Notes under the pieces: model-generated
Told to the model about the DNA's origin: nothing
The model's database searches: none
The model's input: only the letters and a program-made list of their open reading frames with translations
Shown: in pieces, positions 1-11,235 of the stretch
Numbering within the stretch: position 1 is the stretch's first letter
Layout of the letters: every line of letters begins with the position of its first letter
Source of the DNA: Sporobolomyces roseus
Lineage: Eukaryota; Basidiomycota; Microbotryomycetes; Sporidiobolales; Sporidiobolaceae
Direction: 5' to 3'
DNA length: 64,000 nucleotides
Assembly (NCBI GenBank): GCA_016617785.1
Contig: JADILM010000001.1
Coordinates: 62,001 to 126,000 of the forward strand
Position numbers and translations under genes: made by a program

Positions 1-2262
1 CCAGCTAGCACGAACTTGGGAGTCTGGAATTGGTCAAACGATACCTGGCTAAACTCCTACACTCCTTCGTATCAACTCGCAGTTCCGACCAACCCAAAAG
101 CCTCTGCCGGTTCTTCATCAACATCCTCCGCCAACAACTCGACAAGCTCTTCTAATTCCGATTCCTCTGCGAATCAAGCGAATCAAAATGAAACTCCGAC
201 AAATCCAAAAGCTCATTCCGATGATCCTTCCTCCTCTTCCTCACCGTCCTCGTCCTCTCCCGATTCGAATTCTTCATCTTCATCTCCCGACTCGAGCCCA
301 GCAGATCCTAATTGGGTGACACCTGGATCGCCATCTCCCCCTGCTGCTCCCGACTCCAACGATCCTTCTTCTTCATCCGACTCTTCGGACAATCCCAAAT
401 CAGGCCACTCTCCGTCAAAGTCGCTCGTAGCAGGAGCGATTGCTGGCTCACTATTGGGGGCACTAGCGATCGTTGCCGTCGGCGTTTATGGAGTCAAGAG
501 AAGGCAACGAAACCAAGGATATCGGGGAGGAACCTATGGAGGATTCACAGGAGATGAGGAAGGAGTAGGGATGGTCGAAAAGAGCGGCGAGGAGAAAGGA
601 AGTGGGAGTGGATTTCGGGAATTCTTTTCACCTAAAGTTGGAGGAGGAACTGGTGTGGGACTCGGAGTAGCGGGAATGGGGAAGAGGAGGAGAATCAGTG
701 GAGTTGAGAATGCGAGGGAGAGGAGGTGGGATATGTTGAATGACGAAGAAGAAGAGGAAGAAGAGGAAGCTAGAGGAGGGTTGTGGACTAGATTCGATGA
801 TCAGGAAGAACGAGAGCAAGATTATGATCGATACTCTCATTTGGATCAAGATCGACGGACACCGAGTACTCAATCAACGGATTCTTCGAGGATTGGAGTT
901 GGGATTTGGGGAGGAGGAGGATTGGGAGGATTGGGCAGAAGTGAGAGTGTCAGGAGTGGAACGAGTTATCTGGGAGGTAATCTGGGAGGATTCCTGGGGA
1001 CGTCAATAGGAGGAGGAGGGGACAAGGGAGGTTATGGAGAGGTCGCGAACGGAATCGATTTGGGAGGGATGAACGATCCTACTTTGACTCCAATCGCAGA
1101 GTGGGAGGAAGACGAAGATGAGGACGAGGATGAAGGTACGATGGAGAGTGGAGTAGCGGGAGGGTCTTCAGGCGGAACGAGATCGACGGAAACTCATCAA
1201 ACTCGAACGACTCTTTCGACTTCAGACCACTCGAATTCGAACGAAGCGGCATCAATCAGACAAGCGACCCGACATCAGATCGTTCGACCTTTCTCTCCCG
1301 GTTCCACTTCATCACTTTACGGTTCAGGATTCGCTACTCCCACCGCATTCACCCTTCCTCAACAAGGAATCACTCGCTCGACTTCTTCTTCCTCGAGCTT
1401 GTTCCTCTCTCCAGGTCAAGGTGCGATGAGAAGAGACAACTCGTCTTGGTGGTCGAGATTGAAGCATCATCAACAAGCGTCGACGGAGATTCCAACAGCG
1501 ACTGCTTTCGAAGCTATCCGAGATCCCGCTCCAGTACCAACTTTCGATTCGAACCCGAAACCCCGAGATCCGTTCTCTGATCCTACAAGCTCCTCAACAG
1601 ATGAACACGGTCAAATGAGCGAGAGAGCGGTTCGAGGAGTACATGATCGATCGATTTCTTCGAATGTATCGGAAGTTACGGCGACGAGTTCAATCTTGGA
1701 GGAAAGGATGAGAGGGATGGATGTAGTACAACGGATGCGAAGTGTTCCAGATGGAGGAAGTGAAGGATCGAACTCGTCAATTGGAGGGGGATCAACTCAA
1801 GTTACTCCAACTCTTCCTCAAAATCCTTTCGCCGATCCAGGTCCTACTCCAGGTTCAGTCATCTTTGCTGGATCTCAATTCGCCTTCTCTCCCCGATCTA
1901 CTTCTCCTCCTCCACCTCTTCCCACTAGATCGACCTCGAACGATTTCCCTCTCTTACCAGTCATTCCCACGATTCTTCCTCCTACCCCATCCCACGCTAC
2001 ACCTCCTTCTTCGCCTCGGAAATCTCGTCTCATGGGACCAAGACCACAACCCTCCTCACCTCTCCCGTCAATAGCCAGGTCTGGTTCAGTCAAAGACTTG
2101 GTCGCTGATATCGAGCGGAGAGCTTCACTTCCTCATTCCCCTTCTCTACCTACTTCACCGACAAAACCTTCTTCAAGACGATCAAAGACTACTCACGAGG
2201 GAGGGAGAAAGGTGGAACATGGTTTGGTAAAGAAACCGAAACTTTACGTTGCGAATCCTTAA
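1..2262 (+). CDS. Single-pass membrane protein, Ser-rich ectodomain, 5' partial
   Basis: The frame is open from base 1 to the TAA at 2260-2262, so the start lies outside the window. The visible N-terminal part is dominated by Ser/Pro/Asn/Asp (about 115 residues) and would be extracellular and O-glycosylated. One hydrophobic helix follows, coded from about 418 to 490 (LVAGAIAGSLLGALAIVAVG), then a basic stop-transfer KRR. The long cytoplasmic tail has acidic runs, Gly-rich patches and many Ser/Thr/Pro. This is the layout of fungal mucin-like surface sensors (WSC/MID2-like or basidiomycete equivalents), but no diagnostic extracellular domain is visible, so the role is inferred from architecture only. 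No intron is needed in the visible part. Confidence 0.75.
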   Translation, partial: PASTNLGVWNWSNDTWLNSYTPSYQLAVPTNPKASAGSSSTSSANNSTSSSNSDSSANQANQNETPTNPKAHSDDPSSSSSPSSSSPDSNSSSSSPDSSPADPNWVTPGSPSPPAAPDSNDPSSSSDSSDNPKSGHSPSKSLVAGAIAGSLLGALAIVAVGVYGVKRRQRNQGYRGGTYGGFTGDEEGVGMVEKSGEEKGSGSGFREFFSPKVGGGTGVGLGVAGMGKRRRISGVENARERRWDMLNDEEEEEEEEARGGLWTRFDDQEEREQDYDRYSHLDQDRRTPSTQSTDSSRIGVGIWGGGGLGGLGRSESVRSGTSYLGGNLGGFLGTSIGGGGDKGGYGEVANGIDLGGMNDPTLTPIAEWEEDEDEDEDEGTMESGVAGGSSGGTRSTETHQTRTTLSTSDHSNSNEAASIRQATRHQIVRPFSPGSTSSLYGSGFATPTAFTLPQQGITRSTSSSSSLFLSPGQGAMRRDNSSWWSRLKHHQQASTEIPTATAFEAIRDPAPVPTFDSNPKPRDPFSDPTSSSTDEHGQMSERAVRGVHDRSISSNVSEVTATSSILEERMRGMDVVQRMRSVPDGGSEGSNSSIGGGSTQVTPTLPQNPFADPGPTPGSVIFAGSQFAFSPRSTSPPPPLPTRSTSNDFPLLPVIPTILPPTPSHATPPSSPRKSRLMGPRPQPSSPLPSIARSGSVKDLVADIERRASLPHSPSLPTSPTKPSSRRSKTTHEGGRKVEHGLVKKPKLYVANP

Positions 2263-2571
2263 GAAGCTTTCAAATCGATCGGCAGTCAACAGACACTCAC
2301 TTTCTCCTTACTGTATCATTATGTTCCTCTTGCTCTCTCAGTCTAGAGCTTCCTTCTTTTCCCTTCTTTTGGGTGTACTCAACTTGTTGCAGTAAAATCC
2401 GATCTTTTCTCTTGCCCTTCATCGACCCTCGCTCGTTTCTTCAATCACAATTCTCTAGTCGCGACCATTTCATATCGATGCGAGCTTACGACACTTGATG
2501 AATCAAGCCAGGTGAAGAAACCCGCCGAAGCGAAAGAGGGCGAATCCTGAAGAAACGAGCGCGATATGAAA

Positions 2572-2579
2572 ACGCGCGT
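2572..2579. promoter_or_regulatory. MCB-like element (ACGCGCGT)
   Basis: The word ACGCGCGT resembles overlapping MluI cell-cycle boxes (core ACGCGT), the binding site of the fungal MBF (Mbp1-Swi6) complex that times DNA replication and repair genes. It lies about 290 bases before the RDH54 start. Function is inferred from sequence and from the neighbouring gene's role. Confidence 0.3.
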
Positions 2580-2765
2580 CACCGATGACCCTGCCTTATA
2601 TTAGCATACAAAGGCACGGAGCGAGCTTCAGAAGCGTTTGTAGGATTGAGAAGAAAAGAGCAGAAGAGAGAAAGCGATTTTTGACTTCTCGCTCCTAGTC
2701 GTCCACACCTCTCGACCACCTTGAAGACATCACAGACGGCTAGCTACACTACTCACGATTCCTCT

Positions 2766-2771
2766 ACGCGT
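2766..2771. promoter_or_regulatory. MCB element ACGCGT upstream of RDH54
   Basis: A perfect ACGCGT about 100 bases upstream of the RDH54 ATG. A second perfect copy lies in the first intron at 3043-3048. MBF-controlled G1/S expression is typical of recombination genes in other fungi. Here it is an inference. Confidence 0.4.
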
Positions 2772-2868
2772 GCTCTTTACCTCTTATCACGTACCCTTTG
2801 CTATCTCCCTTCATCTCGTTCAACTCGCCTCTCCTCTCCCTCAACATTCAACTCAAGACAGAAGTCAG

Positions 2869-5800
2869 ATGAGCGAAGGCACTCCTAGAGGTGGTCAGAG
2901 TGCATGGGTAGTCAACTGGAGGAATCAACAACAGAGGAAGAACAAGAGTTGGGAAAAGTAAGTTCAACTCATTCGCTCTCTTCATCAGATGGTACAGCGA
3001 GAGTGCTAGATGCGACAAGCAGAGCTACAGGAGAATATGGAAACGCGTGCGAAGATGCCCTGTGCTGACGTTGCTGTTTTGACCTTTCTTCTCGCTTTCC
3101 GTTCTCGCTCGCAGTGATGGGGTGAGTCACTCCTGTTCTCTTCTTCGCATATGGTAGATGCTGACATTGTGACGCTCTATTAGTGGCTTCACGTACAAGG
3201 ACCGACTGTGACTCTGTACAACGAAGAAGGAAACAAGTTCGCTCATTTCCCTTCGTCAGCTCTCCCTCCTGGAAGCTGATCATGTCACATTCTTCCCGCT
3301 CCCTCAGGATGGGTCAAAAGAACTTCACTCGACCTCTTGTCGAAGGTCAAGAATTGTCAATCGCAGGGAAAGAGATCAGAGTGAGTTCGCTTCTCGAAAC
3401 TCGAATTCTCGCACTTTCTCCACTGACTCGACTGAATGATGCTCAAAAGGTCGACGACGCTATCTCGGTCAGAGATCTCTGGGCAGCGATCAAAGGCGAA
3501 GGATCTTCTCGTGGTACACCCGCTCCAATCTCCCGACCTGGTTTCTTCTCTCATTCGACTCCTCAACCTCAAACCAACGCTTATCGATCTCCCGCTCCCA
3601 ATCCACTCCTCTCTCGCTCGACTGCTCTCAAGCCGAGTTCAGCCAATCGACCTCGTTCATCCCTCGCAAACAACGATGTTTTCAGAGCAGATACTCCCGA
3701 AGTCGACGATTTCCCCGATTCTGGATTCGGTGAAGCGCCACAATCGATGAACGATACACCTGGAGGAGGAGGAGGAGGAGGAAGAAGTGACAAGAAATGG
3801 TTCAACCCTAAAGATCATTTTCAGAAACCGTTCAAATTCCCTACTCCTGTTCGAAGGACTTCTCCTGCACTCGAATACGGCCCTTCAAAGGTGCTCGACA
3901 AGGGGAAGAGGTCTAGGATGCAAGATCAAGCTGAAGATGGAGTGGGAGATAGCGATGAAGAGGCAGTTGAGGAAGAAAGGAGGAGGGAAGAATCGAATGC
4001 GAAGCGAGACAAGGCGAAGGGAAAGAGTTCGAGAGCGGATGAGATGGCTCGAATGGTGATGGAGAGGAACAATCGGAACAAAGGGAAGGCTGCTGCTAGT
4101 CGAGATCAGGATGAGGAGGAAGAAGGAAATGGAGAAGAGAGGGAGAATTCGCCGCCACAATCTTCGCCTCGTCAAGAGCAAGATGAACCGACCCCACCCA
4201 AGAAACGTAAAGTCGACAACGAATCGCAAGCTGTTCCTCGTAAACCTCGAGTTTCAGCTGCAGATCTCGCTCTCTCCCGTTCAATGTCGGGCGGTAAATC
4301 TTCCACCTCCTCTAATCGATCTTCCACCTCTACCGACAAACAGAAACCTCCCTCTCTTCGCGCAGCGATTCAAGCTCGACCTCCTCCACCTTCCTCGACT
4401 GTCGGTTCATCAGATCACGAACAAGGTCAAAGTCCAGGAGTTAAACCTGAACCTATCGAAGACGAGGAACTCGACTCTACTTTACTCTTGGGCTCAGAAT
4501 ATCGAGACGCCTTGGGATTGGGAGAAGAAGAGGAAGGGATGGATTGGGACGAAGGCGACGATTTGAACGAACAGGGATCGCTTGCCGGTAGTGTGTCGGA
4601 GAGGGATGCGAGTGAAAGTGAGAGTTGTCAAGGGAGTGTTGAAGAAGTGAGGGAGGAGAGAGTCAAGAGAGCAGTTGGGTCGATTGGGGAAGAGAAGAAG
4701 ATTAGATACTTCTCAGTAAGTCGGTGTTTCGCTCGCGAGCTGTAGCGATGGAAACTAATTCTAATCATCCCTTTCCAGTGTCAATGGCGCAAGCAAACGA
4801 CTAAGAAGAATGCGACTTGGGAGGGAGATGGTTTTCTCAAGATTGATAAGAGTGGGAGAGCTACTTTGAAGGATTCGGAATCTGGGAAAGAGTACGTTTG
4901 ATTCTCCTCGTTTGAGCTAGTATTCGAAGCTCATACATCTTCCTTCTGCCTCATTAGGATCGGAAGTGCTCCCCTCTCGAAACAGGCATCTCTCGAGGAG
5001 GATTCCGTGATCAAGATTGGAAACAAGGAGGTCGAGGTGAGCGATTCACGACTCCAATCAGAGAGTATTCGGCTGAAATTCTCGTCTTCTAACAGATCAG
5101 TACACCAAGTGACCGACAAGCTTGGGAGGGGGACGACTACGACGAAGATTCCGTTCCGACTAACGCTATTTCTTCCTCTCGTTTCAATCCTCCCTCTTCC
5201 TCTCGATCCGTCAAACCCATCGTACCTCGCTCTTCTTCAGCAGTCTCGGCTGCCCCTCGTTCATCGTCAGCAGCAGCAGCAGCAGCAGCAAAGAGTTTCG
5301 CCGTCCCAGGTCTCGTCAAACCTACGGGAATCAAGTCAAACTCTTTCTACAACAATCCTACGATCGATACTACGAACAACAAGAATCCGAGCGCACTCTT
5401 CGATCCGACTATGGAAGGTGCAGTCGTGATGAAGCGTCCCGACAAGGAACATTCTGACGACTACAACAAGAAGTGAGGAGCTCTCTTTTGATCGAAAGAG
5501 ACTCAATGCTGATAGTGAACAATCGTGACAGGGGACATCCTATCGTCGACGTTGTGGTTGATCCTTTGATCGGTGACAAGTTGAGACCTCATCAGAAAGA
5601 GTGAGTTCACACTTCCAAGGATCTTGTCCGAGTCTCGCAAGCTGACTTCGTTTATCTTATAGGGGTGTTCGTTTCATGTATGAATGCGTCATGGGCATGA
5701 GTACGAGAGGTCAAGGCTGTATCCTCGCCGATGAGATGGGATTGGGAAAGACGATTCAATCAATCGCTCTCATTTGGACTCTTCTCAGTGAGCTCTACAC

Positions 5801-8708
5801 TTCGCTCAACTCTGTTCGGGATCCAGTACTGAATCTCCTCTCTGCGCTACACAGAGCAAAACCCTTATCATTCGCCTACCTACGTTCGTACCGGAGTCAT
5901 CGAAAGAGCGATGATCGTTTGTCCTGTTACTTTGATCAAGGTTCGTTCGACTTCCCTACTTCTGCACTCTACTAGATTCGAGCTGATAGTTTCGCCGGAT
6001 GTACAGAACTGGGCAGCAGAGATCAAGAAGTGGCTAGGAAGGGATTCAGTTCGAATCATGGTTGCTGATCAACCTAGTAGCGTTAAAACTTTCGCAAATT
6101 CGAGAACTTATCAGATTCTCATCGTCGGTTACGAGAAGGTAAAGTTGACATTCGTTTACTGATTTTGATTCAAACAAGCTAAGCAGGTGCTGAAACAGCT
6201 CACGAGCGCTATCGAAACGGTCAAATACGCTCAACCTCCAGTCGGTTTGATCATTTGCGACGAAGGTAAGTCGCTCTTCTCTCAGCTCCCATCTTGGTAC
6301 TCACCCGATCCTCGCACAGGTCATCGCCTCAAATCTGCCAACACAAAGACCGCGAAAGCGATTCAAACTCTCTCTTGTCAACGACGAGTCATTCTTTCCG
6401 GTACTCCTATCCAGAACAACTTGGGAGAATTCTTCGCGATGATGGGTGAGCTCGATCAATCTTCTGTGATCTTTGCGAGATCCTGAACTCGCCTGCATCG
6501 CTTCAGATTTCGTCAATCCTGGTTTACTCAAAGATGCCGCTTATTTCAAGAAAAGTGAGGTCAAGACTCTTTTCATCTCGAGCCTATCCTCGCAGCTGAA
6601 TGATCTCTTTACCCTTCATAGACTACGAGCAACCTATACTTCGTTCCCGTGAATTGAAAGCATCTGCGAAAGACAAGAAAGCAGGAAAGGAAGCTGCCGA
6701 ATCACTTTCCGAAATTCAGCGCAACTTTGTTCTCCGTCGCACTTCTGATCTCCTACAACGTCATCTTCCTCCGAAATGTGAGTCTCCCTTCCTCGCTTCT
6801 GCTCCAATGCGGAAATAAGCTGACTCGTCTCGCAATCCAGCCGAATTCACCGTTTTCGTTGTTCCTACTCAGCTGGAAATCGATATCTACGAACAAGTTC
6901 TCGCATCGTCAGCCGTTCGAAGTCTCCTCAGCGGTTCTGGCAAAACCGAACAATTGAGTCTCTTGATGATGTTGAGGAAATGTGCGAATACTCCTGGACT
7001 TCTCATGAAACACGCTACGGTTTGTCTTCTCCCTCTGATCAGTCTCCCATGCCCTGATGAGCTGACGAGGAGCGATGAGCGAACAGGAGGACAAGAGAGA
7101 AGAATCGATCTTTCAGTCGAATTTGACCGATCTCTTCCCCTCTGATCTCGCTTGGACTGATTTCGCTCTGTCCGGTGAGCGCTTCTCCGTTCCCATTTCC
7201 CAGGAACGCTACTGAGTACTTCCCCTCTCTCTCTCTAGCCAAACTCTCTACTCTCGCCGCGATGCTACGCAAGCTTCGTCAAGAGAGCGACGAAAAGATC
7301 GTTATCGTTTCCAACTTTACCTCGACTCTCGATATTATCGAAAAGTATTGTAGGAAGCAGAAGTTCCCTTACTGTCGACTCGATGGGTGAGCTCCGATTC
7401 TTCAGATCTTCGTTGGATTCGAGCTAACTTTTCTCGACGTGAGATAGGAAAACTCCTCAAAGTGACAGGATTTCAATGGTCAACGGTTTCAATCGAGGTA
7501 CAAAGAACAGTCATTGTGAGTCATCGTTGCACTCTCAGCGCGTCGCGAGTCTGTCGCTGAACAGAATCGGTAATTCGCAGTCATCTTCCTACTTTCGAGT
7601 AAGAGTGGAGGAACCGGTTTGAACAGTAAGTTTGTCTGGTATCAGTACACATCGAAGGAGATACTGATCCTCTCGTCTCTGTAGTCATCGGTGCTTCTCG
7701 TCTCGTCCTCCTCGACAGCGAATGGAATCCTTCGACAGATCTGCAAGCAATGGCTCGGTAAGTCCCTCTGCTTTCCTCTTAAGTCCCTATCTAAGCTGAC
7801 GCCTGCCTCGCGTATAGTATTCATCGAGACGGACAAACTCGACCTTGCTTCATTTATCGATTCCTCACTTCCGGTACTATCGATGAGAAGATCTATCAAA
7901 GGCAGATCACGAAATTGGCGTTGAGTGGTTCAGTCATGGTTCGTCTCATCCACCTTTAAACGCTGCGCTTGGTGCTGACGATCGCATAATCTTGTAGGAG
8001 GAAGACTCGACATCTGCTTCGACGAAAGGAGATGCTTTCACTATGGACGATGTGAGTTTCTCATCTACTGACCTTCTCCTGTTCCCCAACTCACACCCCT
8101 CTTGTTTACAGCTCAAGAACATCTTCAGGCTTCATCACGACACGGCTTGTCAAACTCACGACTTGATCGAATGCAAATGTCATCGCGGCGAGAATGAACC
8201 CGAATCTCAACCGAGTCAAGAAGCTCAAGATGATTCAGATGATTCGGAAGATGAACGAAGTGGATCGGAAGGATTAGGCGGATTCGTACCCGCTTCACAG
8301 TGGGAAGGAGAACCAGTCGATAAAAAGGTAAACTTTCGCGGCTTCCTCCTTCCCTCGCTCCATTCAAGACTAACGCATAGTCCCTTCCTAATCTAGGCTC
8401 TCAAAAAAGCTCATCGTAACCTCTCACTCCTCAAGACCTGGAATCACTACGACTGTTCACGAGCCGAAACTGTCTTAGCAATCGAGGACAAGTTGCTCCA
8501 AATGATGATTTACGAATTAGCTGAACACAACTCTGAGGAACGTGAAGTACGACCTTTCTCGATGATGAGTGAGGAAGAACAAGGCGAGTATGCGAGAGGG
8601 GAGAGGGTACCGATCAAGGGAGGACAGATTGGATGGGTATTTGAGAAGAAGAAGGAAGAGAAGAAAGTTGTCGAGGAAGGAGAAGACGAAGGAGAGGAGG
8701 AGGACTAG
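2869..8708 (+). CDS. RDH54: RAD54B/RDH54-type SNF2 translocase with two DUF2439 domains
   Basis: A Swi2/Snf2 dsDNA translocase that would act with Rad51/Dmc1 in recombination in the nucleus. I read about 26 exons and about 1400 residues. The first exons are 2869-2957, 3115-3121 (7 nt), 3184-3254, 3308-3380, 3450-4715, 4779-4891, 4958-5036 and 5096-5472. A first DUF2439-like module (residues about 10-80; [23 protein letters not shown]) is followed by a 400-residue disordered linker. A second DUF2439 follows (about 498-570; [19 protein letters not shown]), as in human RAD54B. Then come the helicase lobes: [19 protein letters not shown], Walker A DEMGLGKT, Walker B-type [29 protein letters not shown] and IHRDGQTRP. 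All are intact. The last exon ends in an acidic KE-rich tail. The only in-frame ATG near the first domain is 2869. The extra N-terminal DUF2439 is unusual. Confidence 0.9.
3115..3121 (+). other. RDH54: 7-nt microexon of RDH54
   Basis: TGATGGG lies between an acceptor (GCAG, 3111-3114) and a donor (GTGAGT, from 3122). It supplies the N-D-G that joins NKSWE to WLHV, restoring the conserved W-x-x-D-G-x-L core of the DUF2439 fold and keeping frame. Without it the two flanking exons do not join in frame. Confidence 0.75.
5268..5291 (+). repeat. CAG trinucleotide run (poly-Ala)
   Basis: Seven CAG units and one CAA within exon 8 of RDH54, read as GCA codons giving a run of seven alanines in the disordered stretch between the second DUF2439 and the ATPase. 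Length polymorphism between strains is likely. Confidence 0.8.
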
Positions 8709-8993
8709 GTACCAGGGTGTTTGTATTGCTTCTCTCTCTCTATCTACACTGTGACTTGTCGTTGTTGTCGCTTTTGCTTGATGTAACATCAATTCGCACT
8801 CTTTTCTATGAATCTCTGCGAAAGATCGACTTTCTTCTTCTTTTGCTTATCTTTACGATTGTGTCGTATTCGACTACTTGATCGTATCGCTCTAGAACTC
8901 GCTTTGATCCAGCAAAATCGACGAGACTTGTGACACGACTTCCGAGTTGCGAAACTTTGTCCCTTCGTCTCACTCTCACACTTCACTCTCAAC
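8709..8993. other. Spacer between RDH54 and YOS1
   Basis: A T/C-rich 285-base spacer between two co-oriented genes. It must hold the RDH54 3' UTR and the YOS1 promoter. I see no additional coding sequence. Confidence 0.6.
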
Positions 8994-9373
8994 ATGGGTA
9001 TCCTATTCGGTTTTGGATCAGTAGCCTACTTCGCCTTACTCATGATCAACTCTATCGCCATTCTATCTAAAGATCGATTCCTTGCTCCCCTCGGTTTAAC
9101 AACTTCCCATTTCCAACAACAACAACAGCAGCAATCTGGATTTGATGCTTATGGGATGCCTACTGGTCAGATGGGAGGTGGTGGAGGTGGTTCAGAGGTT
9201 AGCGTCAAGATGAGGGCGGTTCAATTGGTTGACGCAGTGAGAACTTTGATGAGGAGTACGTTCCTTACTCGTTCACTGAGCAAAGGGAATGTGACTGATG
9301 AGAGTCCTTACATACAGTCCCTCTCATCCCAATCAATATCGCAGTCGTCATCTACGAGATCTTATTCGGTTGA
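8994..9373 (+). CDS. YOS1: Yos1/IER3IP1-like ER-Golgi transport protein
   Basis: A small membrane protein of the Yip1-Yif1-Yos1 complex needed for COPII vesicle budding and ER-Golgi traffic. Two exons: 8994-9255 and 9318-9373, phase 1, giving 105 residues, close to the 80-90 of the family. The first helix begins right after the start (GFGSVAYFALLMINSIAIL), followed by the family word LSKDRFLAPLGL. A poly-Gln/Gly insert of about 30 residues is extra. Then come VQLVDAVRTLMR and the C-terminal IPLIPINIAVVIYEILFG, which ends the protein exactly where Yos1 proteins end. The unspliced frame runs on to 9887 but loses this conserved end, so the spliced model is preferred. Confidence 0.93.
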
Positions 9374-9891
9374 TCTCTTGCACCCTCCCGCTTCTCTCCC
9401 ACCTTTCCAGCATCCTCTATACCCCGAATCTTTCCCAATTCCATTCCTATACCCTTTTATCAGTACCAGCTCATCGATACCCGCTCATTCCCTTCTCCCC
9501 TCCAATTCCTCACCCCGTCATCTCCCTCTCGCCCAATATCAACCAACTCTCAGCGTAATCGACTTTGAGCGAGACTACGGCTCTGCCAATAATCAGCGGC
9601 GACAACAAAGAGGGTCGGGGAACCTCGTTCGGGATAAGGGAGGATTCAAGAGATGCAGGACAACGAGTGGAATTGAGAAGAGAGGATTGGTCGCTTCACT
9701 TGAGTCGCTTGTCGCAATGTTTCATCGAGGACGAGATAGGTACGGATGTATAGGATTGCGAGCAGAAGTAGGGTCTACGAACGCAGAACGAAAGCTAGAA
9801 TTGTTCTTTTTTGAAGGTTTTGTACGAAGAATCTGGGCACAAAGAGAGAGAGAACAAAGCAAGAGAGGGAAGCGAAAGCACGGATAGGAAG
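9374..9891. other. Convergent intergenic region
   Basis: About 520 bases between the YOS1 stop and the stop of the minus-strand orphan gene. It is C/T-rich then A/G-rich, as expected for two facing 3' UTRs. No supported gene. Confidence 0.55.
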
Positions 9892-11235
9892 CTACTGAGG
9901 GGATCTAGAAGCGGTGGCTGGAAAGTGAACGAGCTTGAGGGACGAACTCACTGGTAGAGCGACCGATAGAGTGGGAAGATCCGGTTGAACTCGCTTCCGG
10001 CAACTGCAGTGAGCTAGTGAGGTCAGTCACAGAACGCGAGACTACTGGTAGTAGAGGGACTGACTTGGGGAATGCCTTCATCTGCGCCAAAGAAACGCAA
10101 TGACGATAAAAGTGCGTGCGTCGAATCATAGAAATACAACCCTCGCTCTTGGGGATCCTCGTGTACCGTGACTTCCATATCAGCTGTCCTTCTTGGCTGT
10201 TAAAGTAGAAGTATAAGTGGACCTGTCAACAGTTCGAAGACCATCGAAAGTTCTGGAACCATCACTTACGGCGAGTTTCAACGATCTCAGAATGAAGTGT
10301 TTAAGCTGGCCTGGCGTTCTCGCGAATCCGCGAACGACGATGGTTAACAATCGCTCGAGATCTTCTAGAATCGCACTCTGTTTGTAGTAGTCGCGGTTTT
10401 CCATTTCCCACGCAACTTCCAGCGCCCGCTCGAGCTCATAGCGTACCTTTTCCCACCGACTGTTGCTGGACCAACCTACAAAATCGATCGGTTGAGCTTT
10501 CTTTGGGAAGTTGGATTTATCGATTCGTTCGATTCCGGCGGACTCGATAGTTTTCACTATCTTCATTTGCCAGTACAATCTGAAGAGCTGGCGGCCGATA
10601 AGATCAAGGCGGTAATCAAGCTGAAGGATATTCACCTCTCAGTACCGCTGTTATACGAGTATTGCAGGACGAGAGAGAGGATACTCACAACGAGGGAGGC
10701 CCACGACGGCGACGTATAAATCGCTCGCTGGTATGGTAGCAAGCTGCGATAGCTCCAGTTGTTGAACTCGTCAAAGAATGGCTGGAGCACGATCAATGAT
10801 TCAGCAATAGATAGCGAATGAGACGGGATAAAACTGGAAAAAACCGACCAGATCTGACGGATGCTTGTATCTGTTACCTTCAGCGGATCCTGACTTGCTC
10901 GTTACTTCTTCAAAGTATGCGGTAATCCTCTGATGTGCGAGTTGAGGGAGTACTCGCTTCTTCTTGATCTCCTTCAAACTCTCCTCCTTCCTCTCGAGAT
11001 TAGGATCGTCCTCAAAGCATGCGATCATAATATGCTCGAGTCTGCGAGTCTCGGTGGAATCAAGGAGCAGTACATACATCACAACGCAAACACGCGCACT
11101 CCAGAACCACTTCATCAATGCCCATTTTTCGTGGGCCTCCAAATCGGCAGTTGGGAATTTGTCCTTGACCTTGTCCACTCGGTCGAGAGAATTCTGCAGT
11201 GAGGTGGTAATGAGCAGGTCTTTGGACGGAGGCAT
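9892..11235 (-). CDS. Unrecognised helical protein (orphan B)
   Basis: I do not recognise the family. The model starts at ATG 11235 (MPPSKDLLITTSLQ) and joins six or seven exons downward to a TAG at 9892-9894. Recognisable stretches are WALMKWFWSARVCVVMYVLL, then PFFDEFNNWSY, then VNILQLDYRLDLIGRQLFRL, RYELERALEVAWEMENRDYY, QLIWKSRYTRIPKSE, and a Ser/Thr-rich tail. It is about 350 residues, mostly helical with several Trp/Tyr. The first intron seems to use a weak GTCTCA donor about 43 nt before a CCAG acceptor, so its boundaries are uncertain. The protein resembles the neighbour at 13251-14208 in size, exon layout and the motif order of its second half. It could be a diverged tandem duplicate. 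No signal peptide. Confidence 0.6.

Larger units (their letters stand above)
2263..2868. other. Intergenic region upstream of RDH54
   Basis: About 600 bases with no supported gene. The first part is T/C-rich and probably the 3' UTR of the membrane protein gene. The second part is the promoter and 5' leader of the RAD54B/RDH54 gene and contains two MluI-type cell-cycle-box-like words. Confidence 0.6.

Noticed and set aside
3763..3785. GGA repeat as a possible mobile or regulatory repeat
   Set aside because: It codes a Gly/Arg run within the disordered RDH54 linker. Ordinary low-complexity coding sequence.
9318..9887. The YOS1 reading frame continues unspliced for 297 codons
   Set aside because: Splicing at 9255/9318 yields the exact conserved Yos1 C-terminus. 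The unspliced extension is low-complexity.
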